Shown here piece by piece: positions 8,627 to 16,724 of a stretch of DNA of 64,000 nucleotides (positions within the stretch are counted from its first letter, which is position 1; each line of letters opens with the position of its first letter). The position numbers and the translations under genes were made by a program. The notes below the pieces were generated by a model, which did not search any database, was not told where the DNA came from, and was given only the letters and a program-made list of their open reading frames with translations. The stretch is from positions 1,798,001 through 1,862,000 of the forward strand of contig CAVOXO010000001.1 of the NCBI GenBank assembly GCA_963700425.1. The letters run 5' to 3'. The DNA is from CAVOXO01 sp963700425. Its GTDB lineage: Bacteria; Actinomycetota; Acidimicrobiia; Acidimicrobiales; Microtrichaceae.

Positions 8627-8663
8627 TCCGGGTGCACCGCACCGCCGGCCGACGCGGCGCGGG

Positions 8664-9797
8664 TCAGACTCCGCGGAGTTCCAACTCGGCGATCGCGAAG
8701 TTCTCGTATTCGTCGCCGGTGTCGGCCCAGTCCTCGAACTGGATGACGCCGAGCTCCTCGTAGCGGCGGCGAAGCCATTGATCGTTGCGGTCCAGGAGGC
8801 CCAACTTCTTGCAGTTCGGCACGATCTTGGAGAACAGCATCATCTGGAACAACTGCCGGGTCGGCGTCCTCATGACCGCCTCGATCGCGTCCTTGACGGG
8901 AACACCCATGCGTTCCCAGACCTCCTGTTGGAGGAACCGATCACGCATCCGGACCGATGCCTCGAACGCGAACTGCTGACGCTCGAAGATCTCGGCGTCG
9001 GTCAGCTCCTGGTAGTACTCCTGCAGTGACAGGACCCCGAAGGCCACGTGCCGGGCCTCGTCGCTCATCACGTACCGGAGAAGCTGCTTCAGCAGCGGTT
9101 CGGTGGTCATCGTGTGCATGAACCCGAAGGCGGCGAGAGCGAGGCCCTCGACCATGATCTGCATGCCCAGGTAGGTCATGTCCCACCGGCTGTCGTTGAC
9201 GATGTCCTCGAGGAGCAGGCCGAGGTGGGTGTTGAGCGGGTAGTAGCCGCCGAGCTTGGTGTCGAGGTACTGGGCGAAGACCTCGACATGGCGGGCCTCG
9301 TCCATGACCTGGGTCGAGGCGTAGTACTTGGCGTCGATCCACGGCACGGTCTCGACGATCTTCGCGGTGCAGATCAGGGCACCCTGCTCACCGTGCATGA
9401 ACTGGCTGAGCGTCCAGTTGTTCGATTCGATCCCGAAATCGAGCCACTGCCGTTCGGTCCACTTCTCGAACGGGGTTCCGACGACATCGAAGTCGACCAT
9501 CTGACCGTCGGCGCCACCGGGGTTGTTCTGAATGGCGTTGGCCACGACGACCTGCTCGAGGTCGACCTCGGTGCTCCAGTCGAGATCGGTCTGGCCGTTC
9601 CACTGGGAGACCTTGGCCTTCTCGTAGAGCTTGTCGAGGGCGGGGCGGGCCCCTTTGTCGTAGTCCCACGTGAAGATGGCGTCGGAGTTGTCCGCAACGG
9701 TTCGGATCGCCTCGTCGACATCGGTGTTGGCGACCGAGAGAATGGCCTCGATGTCGTCGACGTCGTCCCGGCCGATCATGTCGTTGATGGAAGTCAT
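8664..9797 (-). CDS. Ferritin-like di-iron protein (R2/AurF-like)
   Basis: Cytoplasmic protein of 377 residues with a four-helix di-iron site. The ligands are readable: E137, then E167 and H170 in DEARHVEVF, E217, then E247 and H250 in DEARHVAFG. This is a duplicated E-x29-E-x2-H pattern typical of ribonucleotide-reductase R2-like oxidases and N-oxygenases. The substrate is unknown; oxygenase, oxidase or desaturase activity are all possible. The start at 9797 forms ATGA with the stop of the upstream TetR gene, so the regulator and the enzyme are one operon. Its 3' end faces the AAA-like gene, with only 37 bp between stops. An Acidimicrobiia/actinobacterial hypothetical family; intact. Confidence 0.85.
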   Translation of the reverse strand: MTSINDMIGRDDVDDIEAILSVANTDVDEAIRTVADNSDAIFTWDYDKGARPALDKLYEKAKVSQWNGQTDLDWSTEVDLEQVVVANAIQNNPGGADGQMVDFDVVGTPFEKWTERQWLDFGIESNNWTLSQFMHGEQGALICTAKIVETVPWIDAKYYASTQVMDEARHVEVFAQYLDTKLGGYYPLNTHLGLLLEDIVNDSRWDMTYLGMQIMVEGLALAAFGFMHTMTTEPLLKQLLRYVMSDEARHVAFGVLSLQEYYQELTDAEIFERQQFAFEASVRMRDRFLQQEVWERMGVPVKDAIEAVMRTPTRQLFQMMLFSKIVPNCKKLGLLDRNDQWLRRRYEELGVIQFEDWADTGDEYENFAIAELELRGV

Positions 9798-10507
9798 GCG
9801 GTGGCCCCTTCGTGAGCAGAAGTAGTGGTTGGTGTGGTCGGATGGGTGGAAGAGCGGGCTGTCTGCGGACCCGCCGTGGTGAGCGCCGGAAGCAGATGGG
9901 TGGTGACGATACGGTCGGCATCCACGTCGATCGCTCAGATCGACGCCCAGGGGAAACACCGTGTAGGACACCAGGAGTCGAGCGAGCCAGTCGGCGGTCT
10001 CTGCGGCGGTGGACGGATCCACGAAGCGCTCGAGCGACGGGGCGAGCCACTCGACCGCGAGGTCGAGCAGCACCCCGACGCGATCGAAGGAGAGGTACGG
10101 CAGGATCGCCTCGGGTTCATGGCGGAGCAGATGCGCCAGGGCCTCGTGGCCGATGATTCCCGCAGCACCCCAGACGAGAGCGACCCGGAGGCTGGATGCC
10201 AGATCGTCCTGGGCGGACATGGCGACGGCCACCACGTCGAGCAGCCCCTGGGCTTCGCGGTAGCCCGCGGTTTCGACGATCTCCTCACGTCCACCCGGAA
10301 ACAGTCGATAGACCGTGGCGCGACTGATGTCGGCCTCACGGGCGATGTCCTCGATCGTGGTCTTCGCCAATCCCCATCGGGCGACGCAGCGCACGAAGGC
10401 ATCGCAGACCCGCTCGCGCGCCCCGGTTCCTCCACGATCACGGTCAGGTCGGAACCGATGACCGCCAGCCGGCGATCGCCGAGTGCGTCGAGGACCATAC
10501 GAGTCAT
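9796..10507 (-). CDS. TetR-family regulator of the ferritin-like gene, frameshifted
   Basis: Regulator of about 235 residues. The helix-turn-helix region is clear: KTTIEDIAREADISRATVYRLFPGG, followed by a helical ligand-binding domain. The N-terminus (MTRMVLDALGDRRLAVIG) and C-terminus (DVDADRIVTTHLLPALTTAG) are in other frames than the core, with breaks near 10428 and 9945. The stop codon TGA overlaps the ferritin-like ATG. The start at 10507 is 7 nt downstream of a TATTGT box, and an inverted repeat ATGAGAC/GTCTCAT surrounds that promoter, so autoregulation of the two-gene operon is likely. The breaks look like sequence errors because the flanking frames carry sensible TetR ends. Confidence 0.8.
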
Positions 10508-10509
10508 TG

Positions 10510-10538
10510 ATGAGACAATAGAACCCCGCACGTCTCAT
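10510..10538. promoter_or_regulatory. Inverted repeat, candidate TetR operator
   Basis: ATGAGAC (10510-10516) and GTCTCAT (10532-10538) are perfect 7-bp inverted arms with a 15-nt spacer, putting their centres 22 bp (two helical turns) apart. They lie directly upstream of the TetR start at 10507 and overlap its -10 box TATTGT (10515-10520 on the opposite strand). This position and spacing fit a TetR dimer-pair site that blocks RNA polymerase. Confidence 0.55.
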
Positions 10539-10559
10539 TGGTACGCGAGGTGACGGAAG

Positions 10560-11156
10560 TCACTGCGGAGGCGCAATCACCCCGGCGAGGAACTGAGTGG
10601 TGACCAGGCGGGTGACCTCGGCACGATCGGCGAGGTCCCAGCGACCGGGATTGCCCACGTAACTCATGAACATCCGCGTGAGGTACTCGCTCGCCGCGGC
10701 GGTGTCGAGCCCCTCGACGAGCCGCTCGCGCTCGATCAGGTCGCGGAGGTAGAACGCGATCACCCGATGGACGAGATCACCCGACTCGGCCATCTCAGCG
10801 GTGAGCCGATCGGGCTCGGAAGCGAGCAGGCGTTGAAGCAGAGCGTGGTCGACCACCCTGCGTCGCGCTTCGATGAGCCCCTCGACCAGCCGCCCCTCGA
10901 GGGAGTCGATGTGACGGACATGGTCGGCCAACATCCGCCAGAAGTCTCCGATCTCCCGCGTGACGGCCTCGGCGATGACCTGTGCTCGCCCGTCGGGAAA
11001 ATGGCGGTAGATCGTGGCTCGGCTCACCCCCGCGGCGGCCGCGACGTCCTCGAGAGCGAACCCACCGAGGCTGTCGGCCTCGACGCAACCGATCGCCGCG
11101 TCGAGGATGCGGTCACGAGTCGTCGGCGTCACCGGCACCTCCGGAGTCGTCGCCAC
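10560..11156 (-). CDS. TetR-family transcriptional regulator
   Basis: Regulator of 198 residues. The N-terminal helix-turn-helix reads FALEDVAAAAGVSRATIYRHFPDG (about residues 32-55), followed by a nine-helix-type effector domain; YLTRMFMSYVGNPGRWDLAD near the C-terminus resembles the dimerisation part. The gene starts 44 nt inside the 3' end of the SURF1 gene, so it is translated from the SURF1 transcript, and it lies 52 nt upstream of the second TetR gene. Ligand and targets are unknown. It is paralogous in style to the TetR gene downstream, suggesting duplication, but the sequences differ strongly outside the DNA-binding part. Intact. Confidence 0.88.
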   Translation of the reverse strand: MATTPEVPVTPTTRDRILDAAIGCVEADSLGGFALEDVAAAAGVSRATIYRHFPDGRAQVIAEAVTREIGDFWRMLADHVRHIDSLEGRLVEGLIEARRRVVDHALLQRLLASEPDRLTAEMAESGDLVHRVIAFYLRDLIERERLVEGLDTAAASEYLTRMFMSYVGNPGRWDLADRAEVTRLVTTQFLAGVIAPPQ

Positions 11157-11904
11157 GATCCGCGCGCGCCGCTCTGCGCAGGATCAGGACGTAGCCGACC
11201 GCCGCAATGGACGAGAAGATGAACCACTGAGCGGCGTATCCGATGTGGGGACCGCTGGTCAGCTCCGGAAGCGGTACCGGGGTGAGCAGCGGAGCGTCGG
11301 TCGCCGGCGTCTGTCGCGCGAGTTGGATGTACACCGGAGCAACGGCGCCCTCGACGGTCTCGCGGTAGCGGTCGATGTCGATTCTGGCCCACTCGCCGCC
11401 CGACAGGCGACTGTCGTCAGGTTGGAAGGCACCCGGCGACGTCGCCGGACGGAGCCAACCGGTCACGGTGACCGGCCCCTCGGGTGGCTCGACTCCCGAG
11501 ATGGGCGGTTCGGCGTCGTCGACGACGAGCGGAGCGAATCCCCGGAGGACGAGCACGGCCGGTCCGTCGTCGGACTGCCGAAGCGGCGTCACCACCCACC
11601 GTCCGGGCGCCCCGTCCTGGGTCCGACTCACCACCACGAACTCGGCGCCGGTGTCATAGGTCCCGGTGATGGTCACGGGGGTGTACTCGACGTCGGAGCC
11701 GTCGGTCGTGTCGGCCACTCCGAAGACCGCCGATGCCCAGGGCTCGACCGCCTGGGTGGTGCGCTGCTCGATGGTCTCGTTCCGCTCGGCACGTTCCTGG
11801 TGGCGGCGGATCTGCCAGATACCGAGGCCCACCATCGCCACGACCAGAGCCGCCACCACGACGTGGCTCACGATCCATCGCGGTCTGAGGGCGAAGCGAT
11901 ACAT
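11113..11904 (-). CDS. SURF1-family cytochrome oxidase assembly protein
   Basis: Inner-membrane protein of 263 residues with the SURF1 architecture: TM helix at residues 9-28 (VSHVVVAALVVAMVGLGIWQIRR), a large extracytoplasmic domain with ITGTYDTGAEFVVVSRTQDG and LRGFAPL, and a second TM helix near 228-247 (HIGYAAQWFIFSSIAAVGYV). SURF1 proteins help insert haem a into aa3-type oxidases, implying aerobic respiration. The short hydrophilic C-terminus overlaps the TetR gene by 44 nt. A TACCGT box at 11914-11919 (minus strand) lies 9 nt from the ATG, suggesting a leaderless or nearly leaderless mRNA. No oxidase genes are in the window. Confidence 0.9.
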   Translation of the reverse strand: MYRFALRPRWIVSHVVVAALVVAMVGLGIWQIRRHQERAERNETIEQRTTQAVEPWASAVFGVADTTDGSDVEYTPVTITGTYDTGAEFVVVSRTQDGAPGRWVVTPLRQSDDGPAVLVLRGFAPLVVDDAEPPISGVEPPEGPVTVTGWLRPATSPGAFQPDDSRLSGGEWARIDIDRYRETVEGAVAPVYIQLARQTPATDAPLLTPVPLPELTSGPHIGYAAQWFIFSSIAAVGYVLILRRAARADRGDDSGGAGDADDS

Positions 11905-11913
11905 CGAGGCGCA

Positions 11914-11932
11914 ACGGTAGCGGGCCTAGGCT
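11914..11932. promoter_or_regulatory. Divergent -10 boxes for SURF1 and VTT-like genes
   Basis: In a 34-bp gap between divergent starts, TACCGT (minus strand, 11914-11919) lies 9 nt before the SURF1 ATG, and TAGGCT (plus strand, 11927-11932) lies 6 nt before the GTG at 11939. Neither gene has a Shine-Dalgarno sequence in the remaining space. Both would give leaderless mRNAs. -35 boxes are not obvious. Confidence 0.5.
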
Positions 11933-11938
11933 GCGGCG

Positions 11939-12677
11939 GTGCCTCCACCAGACGACCCCGTCGACGTCGTCCGAGGATCTCGGCACATCGGACGACGCAG
12001 CGGCGACCCACCCGCCCCGTTGGGTGATTCCCGTTGCGGCGGTTCCGATCACCGCCGTCGTGATCGCGGGCTACATCGCCGGAGCCACCTGGCCCAGCCT
12101 GCTCGACGACCACCCGCTTCTGCTCCTGGGCCTCTCCCCCTCGAATCGGAACCTCCTGTTGACCACCAACGTGGTGGACACCGGGTCGTACTTCGGGGTC
12201 GGAATGGTGCGGCACCTGCTCCCCGATCCCTTCTTCGCCCTGCTGGGTTGGTGGTACGGCGAACGAGCCGTCCGGTGGGCCGCGGAGGTCTATCCCGTCG
12301 TGAATCGAGTGGTCCCTCAGGGCAAGGACGCCATCAACAACCCGCGTCTCCACCGGTACATGATTCCCCTCGCGCTCCTGGCGCCGAACAACTGGGTCTC
12401 CGTCCTGGCGGGAGCGACCCGTCTGCGCCCGGCGTTGTTCCTCACGCTCAACATCGTCGGCACGGCGGGACGACTCGTGTTGTTCTTCTGGCTCGGCCGG
12501 GTGTTCGAGGACGAGATCCGCCGGATCGCCGACTGGATCTCCCGCTATCAAGGTCCGCTGACCGTGGCCATGATCGTTCTCGTCGTCGGAGGAATCGTGG
12601 TTCAGACCCGTCGGGGCAGCGGTGAGCTGGTGGGTCTCGCGCACCTGAGCGAGGAGCTCGACGACGAGGCGTCGTGA
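11939..12677 (+). CDS. DedA/VTT-like membrane protein, one probable insertion near the start
   Basis: Integral membrane protein of about 245 residues. After a hydrophilic N-terminus there are hydrophobic segments around VAAVPITAVVIAGYIAG, SVLAGATRLRPALFLTLNIVG, LVLFFWLGRVF and LTVAMIVLVVGGIVV. The middle, IPLALLAPNNWVSVLAGATR with a following LNIVGTAGR, resembles the VTT (SNARE-associated/DedA) core thought to scramble or flip lipids. The uninterrupted frame starts at 12024. I extend to the GTG at 11939 because it sits 6 nt after TAGGCT, and the span is then 738+1 nt, matching one insertion near 11970; the in-frame stretch SEDLGTSDDAAATHPPRW looks like real protein. Exact function is unproven. 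Confidence 0.65.
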
Positions 12678-12713
12678 CGCCGTGGACGACGAACCACCAT
12701 CGGGCGGCCCGCC

Positions 12714-13206
12714 TCAGGCGCCGTATCGCCGCGCCAGGGCCACCATCTCCACCGCGGTGAACGCGCTCTCCTCGCCGACGTTGTAGCCACCGGCCGGCTC
12801 GGACCGTGCAAGGGCCTGATCGAGGTCCTCGGTCGTGAGAACCCCGAAGATCACCGGAATACCGGTCTGCAACTCCACGTCCTGCAGCTCCTCGGGCGCA
12901 CTCCCCCGCCACGAAGTCGTAGTGAGTGGTCTCACCACGGATCACACACCCGACACCGATGATGACGTCGAAGCGTCCTGATCCGATCATTGCCCGGGCC
13001 GCGTAGGGGATTTCGAAGGCCCCCGGGACCCACTCCAGGGTGACGTCGCCGTCGTTCACCTCAGCGGCCGCGAGGCCCCGCTCGACACCCGAGATCAGCC
13101 GCTCGGTCACCACGTCGTTGAACCGGCTCGCCACGATCCCGACCCGCAACCCGGCGCCCTCGTGCGGTGGACGCTGCCGGGAGCCGCTCACCTCGTCCCT
13201 GCCCAT
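12714..13206 (-). CDS. ribH: 6,7-dimethyl-8-ribityllumazine synthase, one insertion
   Basis: Makes lumazine from the ribBA product (dihydroxybutanone phosphate) and the RibD product, the penultimate riboflavin step. About 163 residues. The first part, LRVGIVASRFNDVVTERLISG, WVPGAFEIPYAAR and GCVIRGETTHYDFVAGE, is in one frame; LQDVELQTGIPVIFGVLTTEDLDQALAR and the C-terminus are in the next. The break is near 12897, and the span is 492+1 nt, so one extra base explains it. The ATG at 13206 overlaps the ribBA stop (TGATG). Last gene of the ribD-ribE-ribBA-ribH operon; its 3' end faces the VTT-like gene. Confidence 0.92.
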
Positions 13207-14455
13207 CAGTCCAGCCCTTCGAGAAGGTGGCCCATGTGTTCCTTCTTGGTTCGGAGGTAGTCGATGTTCTCGGGGTTCGGCGTCGGTGGGGATCGACACC
13301 CGGCCGGTGATCTCGAGCCCGAATCCCTCGAGACCGCCGAATTTCGAGGGGTTGTTCGTGATCAGCCGCATCGTCGTGATCCCGAGGTCGTTGAGGATCT
13401 GCGCGCCGATGCCGTACTCCCGCGAGTCGACCGGCAGTCCCAGAGCCACGTTCGCCTCGACCGTGTCCATGCCCTGCTTCCTGGAGGCCGTAGGCGCGGA
13501 TCTTGTGGCCCAGCCCGATCCCTCGGCCCTCGTGGCCTCGCAGGTACACCAGTACTCCGAGCTCCTCTTCGGCGATCCGCCGCATGGCCCCGTCGAGCTG
13601 GACCCCGCAGTCGCAGCGCATCGATCCGAAGACGTCGCCGGTCAGGCACTCGGAGTGGACCCGGACCAGGACGTCGGGTTCGCCCTGAACCGCCCCGCGG
13701 ACCATGGCGACGTGCTGTTCGCCGTCGATGACCGATTCGTAGACGTAGCAGGTGAAATCGCCCCAGTCGGTGGGAATCCGCGCCTCGGCGATCCGACGGA
13801 CGAGCTTCTCGTTCTGCCGGCGGTACCGGATGAGCTGGGCGATGCTGATGAGCAGCAGTCCGTGTTCGTCGCAGAAGCTCGACCAGATCGGGAACCCGGG
13901 CCATGGTGCCGTCGTCCTTGACGATCTCGCAGAGCACCCCGGCGGGATAGCAGCCCGCCATCCGGGCGAGATCGACGGCCGCCTCGGTGTGACCCGGCCC
14001 GCTTGAGCACGCCACCTTCGCTGTAGCGCAGCGGGAAGATGTGGCCGGGACGCGCCAGGTCGGGGGGCCGGGTGCGCAGGATCGGTCAAGCGACCGGATG
14101 GTGGCGGATCGGTCGGCTGCGGAGATCCCGGTCGACGTGCCGTGCGATCGAGGTCGACCGAGTAGGTGAAGGCCGTGCGGTGCGACTCGGTGTTGTCCCG
14201 CACCATCAGCGGGATCTCGAGCTCGTCGAGCCGCTCGCCGAGCAGCGGGGCACAGATGACGCCGGAGGTGTGTCGCACGAAGAAGGCGATCGCCTCCGGC
14301 GTGGCGTGCTCGGCGGCCATGATGAGGTCGCCCTCGTTCTCGCGGTCCTCGTCGTCGACGACGACGACGATCTCGCCCCGCCCCATCGCGGCGATCGCGT
14401 CCTCGATGGACGCGAACGGCGAACCCTCCTGGGATTCCCTCGTCGGACCGGTCAT
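13206..14455 (-). CDS. ribBA: Bifunctional DHBP synthase / GTP cyclohydrolase II, several insertions
   Basis: Starts both branches of riboflavin synthesis: the N-terminal domain makes 3,4-dihydroxy-2-butanone 4-phosphate from ribulose 5-phosphate, the C-terminal domain opens GTP. Recognisable in order: DDEDRENEGDLIMAAEHATPE, HTSGVICAPL, GHTEAAVDLARMAGCYPAGVLCEI, then the zinc site SECLTGDVFGSMRCDCGVQL, RGHEGRGIGLGHKIRAYGLQ, REYGIGAQILNDLG and TNNPSKFGGLEGFGLEI. The pieces hop between frames near 14135, 14094, 14063, 14003, 13880, 13478 and 13265, about one break per 180 nt, all in an essential gene. It ends GHLLEGLD with the stop overlapping ribH. It starts ATGA with the ribE stop. About 415 residues when repaired. 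Confidence 0.9.
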
Positions 14456-15070
14456 GGCTGATCTCCTCCTGGCGGCGGCGACGTGATCCCCGCCGCGTCG
14501 AGTCTCGCGTCGATGAGTCGTTCGATGTACTTGGCGGTCACGTCCACCTCGATGTTGACGAGACTGCCGTCGCCGCGCGCGCCCAGAGTGGTGACGGCGG
14601 CGGTGTGGGGGATCACCGCAACCGTGAACGAGGACGGGAGTGCATCGACGACGGTGAGCGACACCCCGTCCACGGTGATCGAACCCTTCTCGACCACGTA
14701 GCGGGACAGCTCCGAGGGCATGGCGATCTCCAGGTCGGGGACACCCGACACAACTCTCCCCACGCCGTCGACGTGCCCCTGCACCAGGTGACCGCCCATC
14801 CGTGTCGACATCGTGACGGGACGTTCGAGGTTGACCGGGTCACCTTTCATCAGGCCGCCGAGGGTCGTCCGTCGGTAGGTCTCGTCGCTGACGTCGGCCT
14901 CCCACCACGCCCGATCGACGTCGCAGAGCGACGACGGTGAGGCAGCAACCGTTGACCGCGATGGAATCACCCAACTCGGCATCCTCGGTCACCGACGCGG
15001 CACCGATGCGGATCCGCGGTCCGAGCCTGGACTCGACGCGCCCCAATTCCTCGACGATTCCGGTGAACAC
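14452..15070 (-). CDS. ribE: Riboflavin synthase, one insertion
   Basis: Dismutates two lumazine molecules to riboflavin. About 205 residues with the duplicated half-barrel: the first copy starts MFTGIVEELGRV and has SIAVNGCCLTVV, the second has MGGHLVQGHVDG and GSITVDGVSLTVV. The first 48 or so residues are in one frame and the remainder (WEADVSDETYRRTTLG onward) in another; the break is near 14925 and the span is 618+1 nt. The GTG start at 15070 directly follows the ribD stop TGA with no gap, and its own stop overlaps the ribBA ATG by 4 nt, so translation is coupled through the operon. Confidence 0.93.
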
Positions 15071-16126
15071 TCAGCGCCCCTCGTCGGCTCCGCTCGACAG
15101 CGGGGCCATCTCGATTCGGATGTCGTCCCCTATCCGCTGGATGTCGGTGAACCTGCCTCTCACGACATCGCCGATGGAGTAGGCGCCGGCGCCGGCGAAG
15201 AGTGCCCGAGCATCTCCGCCGCCGAACAGCGCCGGCGCGACGTAGATGACATAGCGGTCGACGAGTCCGGAACGGTGAAAGGATCCCGCCACGGCCGCCC
15301 CGCCCTCGACGAGGACGCTCAGACACCCGTCGGCGGCGAGCGTCTCCAGTACCTGCGACAGGTCTCCGTCCATCTCCCGACACGGGCGCACCCGAGCGCT
15401 CGCCGGGGCCTGACCGAGAACCACGCGCAACGGATCGACCCCACCCGTGGATGGCAGGACCGGTGGGCGATAGTCGCGGACGGTGAGCGACGGATCGTCT
15501 CGACGAACGGTTCCCGCGCCGATGATGATTGCATCTGCCTCGGCCCGCAGGCGGTGGCCATCGGCCCGCGCCGGGGGCGACGTGATCCACTGGGACGAGC
15601 CGTCGGGGGCGGCCGTTCCGCCGTCCAACGAGGCGGCGAGCTTGAGCACGACCCATGGCAGCCCTGTTCGGCGGTGCTTGAGGTAGGGCGCCAACTGTGA
15701 GGACACACGTTCCGCGAACAACCCGACGTCGACGTCGACCCCGCGTCGACGGAGCGCGTCGACGCCCTCCCCCGACACCAACGGATCGGGGTCCTCGATT
15801 CCCACGACCACCCGTGACACGCCGGCGTTCACGATGGCCTCCGCACACGGCGGAGTGCGACCGTGATGCGAGCACGGTTCGAGCGTCACGTACAGCGTCC
15901 CGCCCGAGGCTGCGGAGCCGGCCGCGTCGAGTGCCACCACCTCGGCGTGACGTCCGCCGGGTTCTTCGGTGACACCCTCGAAGATCGAGCCGTCGGTCGA
16001 GACGACCACCGCTCCGACCCAAGGGTTCGGTGAGGTGATGCACCGGACGGACTGCGCTGCGGCGACGGCCCGGGTCATCGCTTCACGGTCGCGCGAGCCG
16101 AATCCGGCGGGCGTGTCGTCGCTCAT
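15071..16126 (-). CDS. ribD: Bifunctional riboflavin deaminase/reductase
   Basis: Two consecutive riboflavin steps in 351 residues. The N-terminal deaminase carries the zinc site H60-A-E62, C85 and C94 (PCSHHGRTPPC). The C-terminal reductase has VVLKLAASLDGGTAA, WITSPPARADGHRLRAEADAIIIGAGTV and VLVEGGAAVAGSF. Intact and of family length. The start at 16126 is preceded at 10 nt by TAGTGT (16137-16142, minus strand), probably the operon promoter. I looked for an FMN riboswitch in the 68-nt leader region and there is no room for one. First gene of the ribD-ribE-ribBA-ribH operon. Confidence 0.96.
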   Translation of the reverse strand: MSDDTPAGFGSRDREAMTRAVAAAQSVRCITSPNPWVGAVVVSTDGSIFEGVTEEPGGRHAEVVALDAAGSAASGGTLYVTLEPCSHHGRTPPCAEAIVNAGVSRVVVGIEDPDPLVSGEGVDALRRRGVDVDVGLFAERVSSQLAPYLKHRRTGLPWVVLKLAASLDGGTAAPDGSSQWITSPPARADGHRLRAEADAIIIGAGTVRRDDPSLTVRDYRPPVLPSTGGVDPLRVVLGQAPASARVRPCREMDGDLSQVLETLAADGCLSVLVEGGAAVAGSFHRSGLVDRYVIYVAPALFGGGDARALFAGAGAYSIGDVVRGRFTDIQRIGDDIRIEMAPLSSGADEGR

Positions 16127-16194
16127 CACGAGCACGACACTACCAGAGGGGCGGTCGAATCTCCAGCGGTCGTGGCGAATTCGACCAGGTGACG

Positions 16195-16698
16195 TCACCC
16201 AGGCTCGGGGCCCGTCGGATGGGGCGATGACACTCCGGCCATCAATTCGATGGCATGGGGGCACACGTCGATGACCGCGTCGAGCATCTCGACCGCTCCG
16301 CTCGTCGATCCGACGAGGTTGAGGATCAGGCTCCCACCACGGATTCCCGCAGTTCCCCGGGACAGCCTGCCGAGCGGATTCACGGCCCTCATGGCTTCGG
16401 CGAAGCCCGGAGCGACACGGTCGAGAACCCGGCGCGTCCCCTCCGGCGTTGCGTCGCGAGGGCCGAACCCGGTCCCTCCGGTGGTCACGATGAGACCGGC
16501 GAAGTTGTAGGCCATGTACGCCAGGGTGTTCGACACGGCTTCGATCCCGTCGGGGCAGCAACGCCTGTCGACCACGTCGAACCCGTGTTCAGCGAGATGA
16601 TCGGCGACGGCGGGGCCCGATCGGTCGTCGGAGATGCCCTGGCTGACCCGATCGGACACGGTGAGGACCTTCGCCTGCAGAGTGACTGTGGAATCCAT
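16195..16698 (-). CDS. moaB: Molybdenum cofactor biosynthesis protein (MoaB/Mog family)
   Basis: Protein of 167 residues of the molybdopterin-adenylyltransferase-like family, acting late in Mo-cofactor synthesis. Visible: KVLTVSDRVSQGISDDRSGP at the N-terminus, GLIVTTGGTGFGPRDATPEGT (about residues 70-90) with the TTGGTG pterin-binding motif, and GSLILNLVGSTSGAVEMLDAV. Start 16698 (MDSTVTLQAK) is 9 nt after TACGAT (16708-16713), so it may be transcribed by itself with a very short leader. It follows rsmB by 26 nt and precedes ribD. Whether it is MoaB or MogA in function cannot be told from sequence; no other moa genes are in view. Confidence 0.88.
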   Translation of the reverse strand: MDSTVTLQAKVLTVSDRVSQGISDDRSGPAVADHLAEHGFDVVDRRCCPDGIEAVSNTLAYMAYNFAGLIVTTGGTGFGPRDATPEGTRRVLDRVAPGFAEAMRAVNPLGRLSRGTAGIRGGSLILNLVGSTSGAVEMLDAVIDVCPHAIELMAGVSSPHPTGPEPG

Positions 16699-16724
16699 GG
16701 TGGTCGAATCGTACCGAGCCGACG

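Noticed and set aside
8627..8663. Terminator hairpin between the AAA-like gene and the ferritin-like gene (CGCCG/CGGCG)
   Set aside because: Only a 5-bp stem in very GC-rich sequence; indistinguishable from background.
10560..11904. SURF1 and TetR overlap of 44 nt as a sign of frameshift
   Set aside because: Both proteins are complete and have natural ends; such overlaps occur in coupled actinobacterial genes.
16127..16194. Possible FMN riboswitch before ribD
   Set aside because: The gap is only 68 nt and contains no RFN-like conserved stems; a -10 box sits 10 nt from the start.
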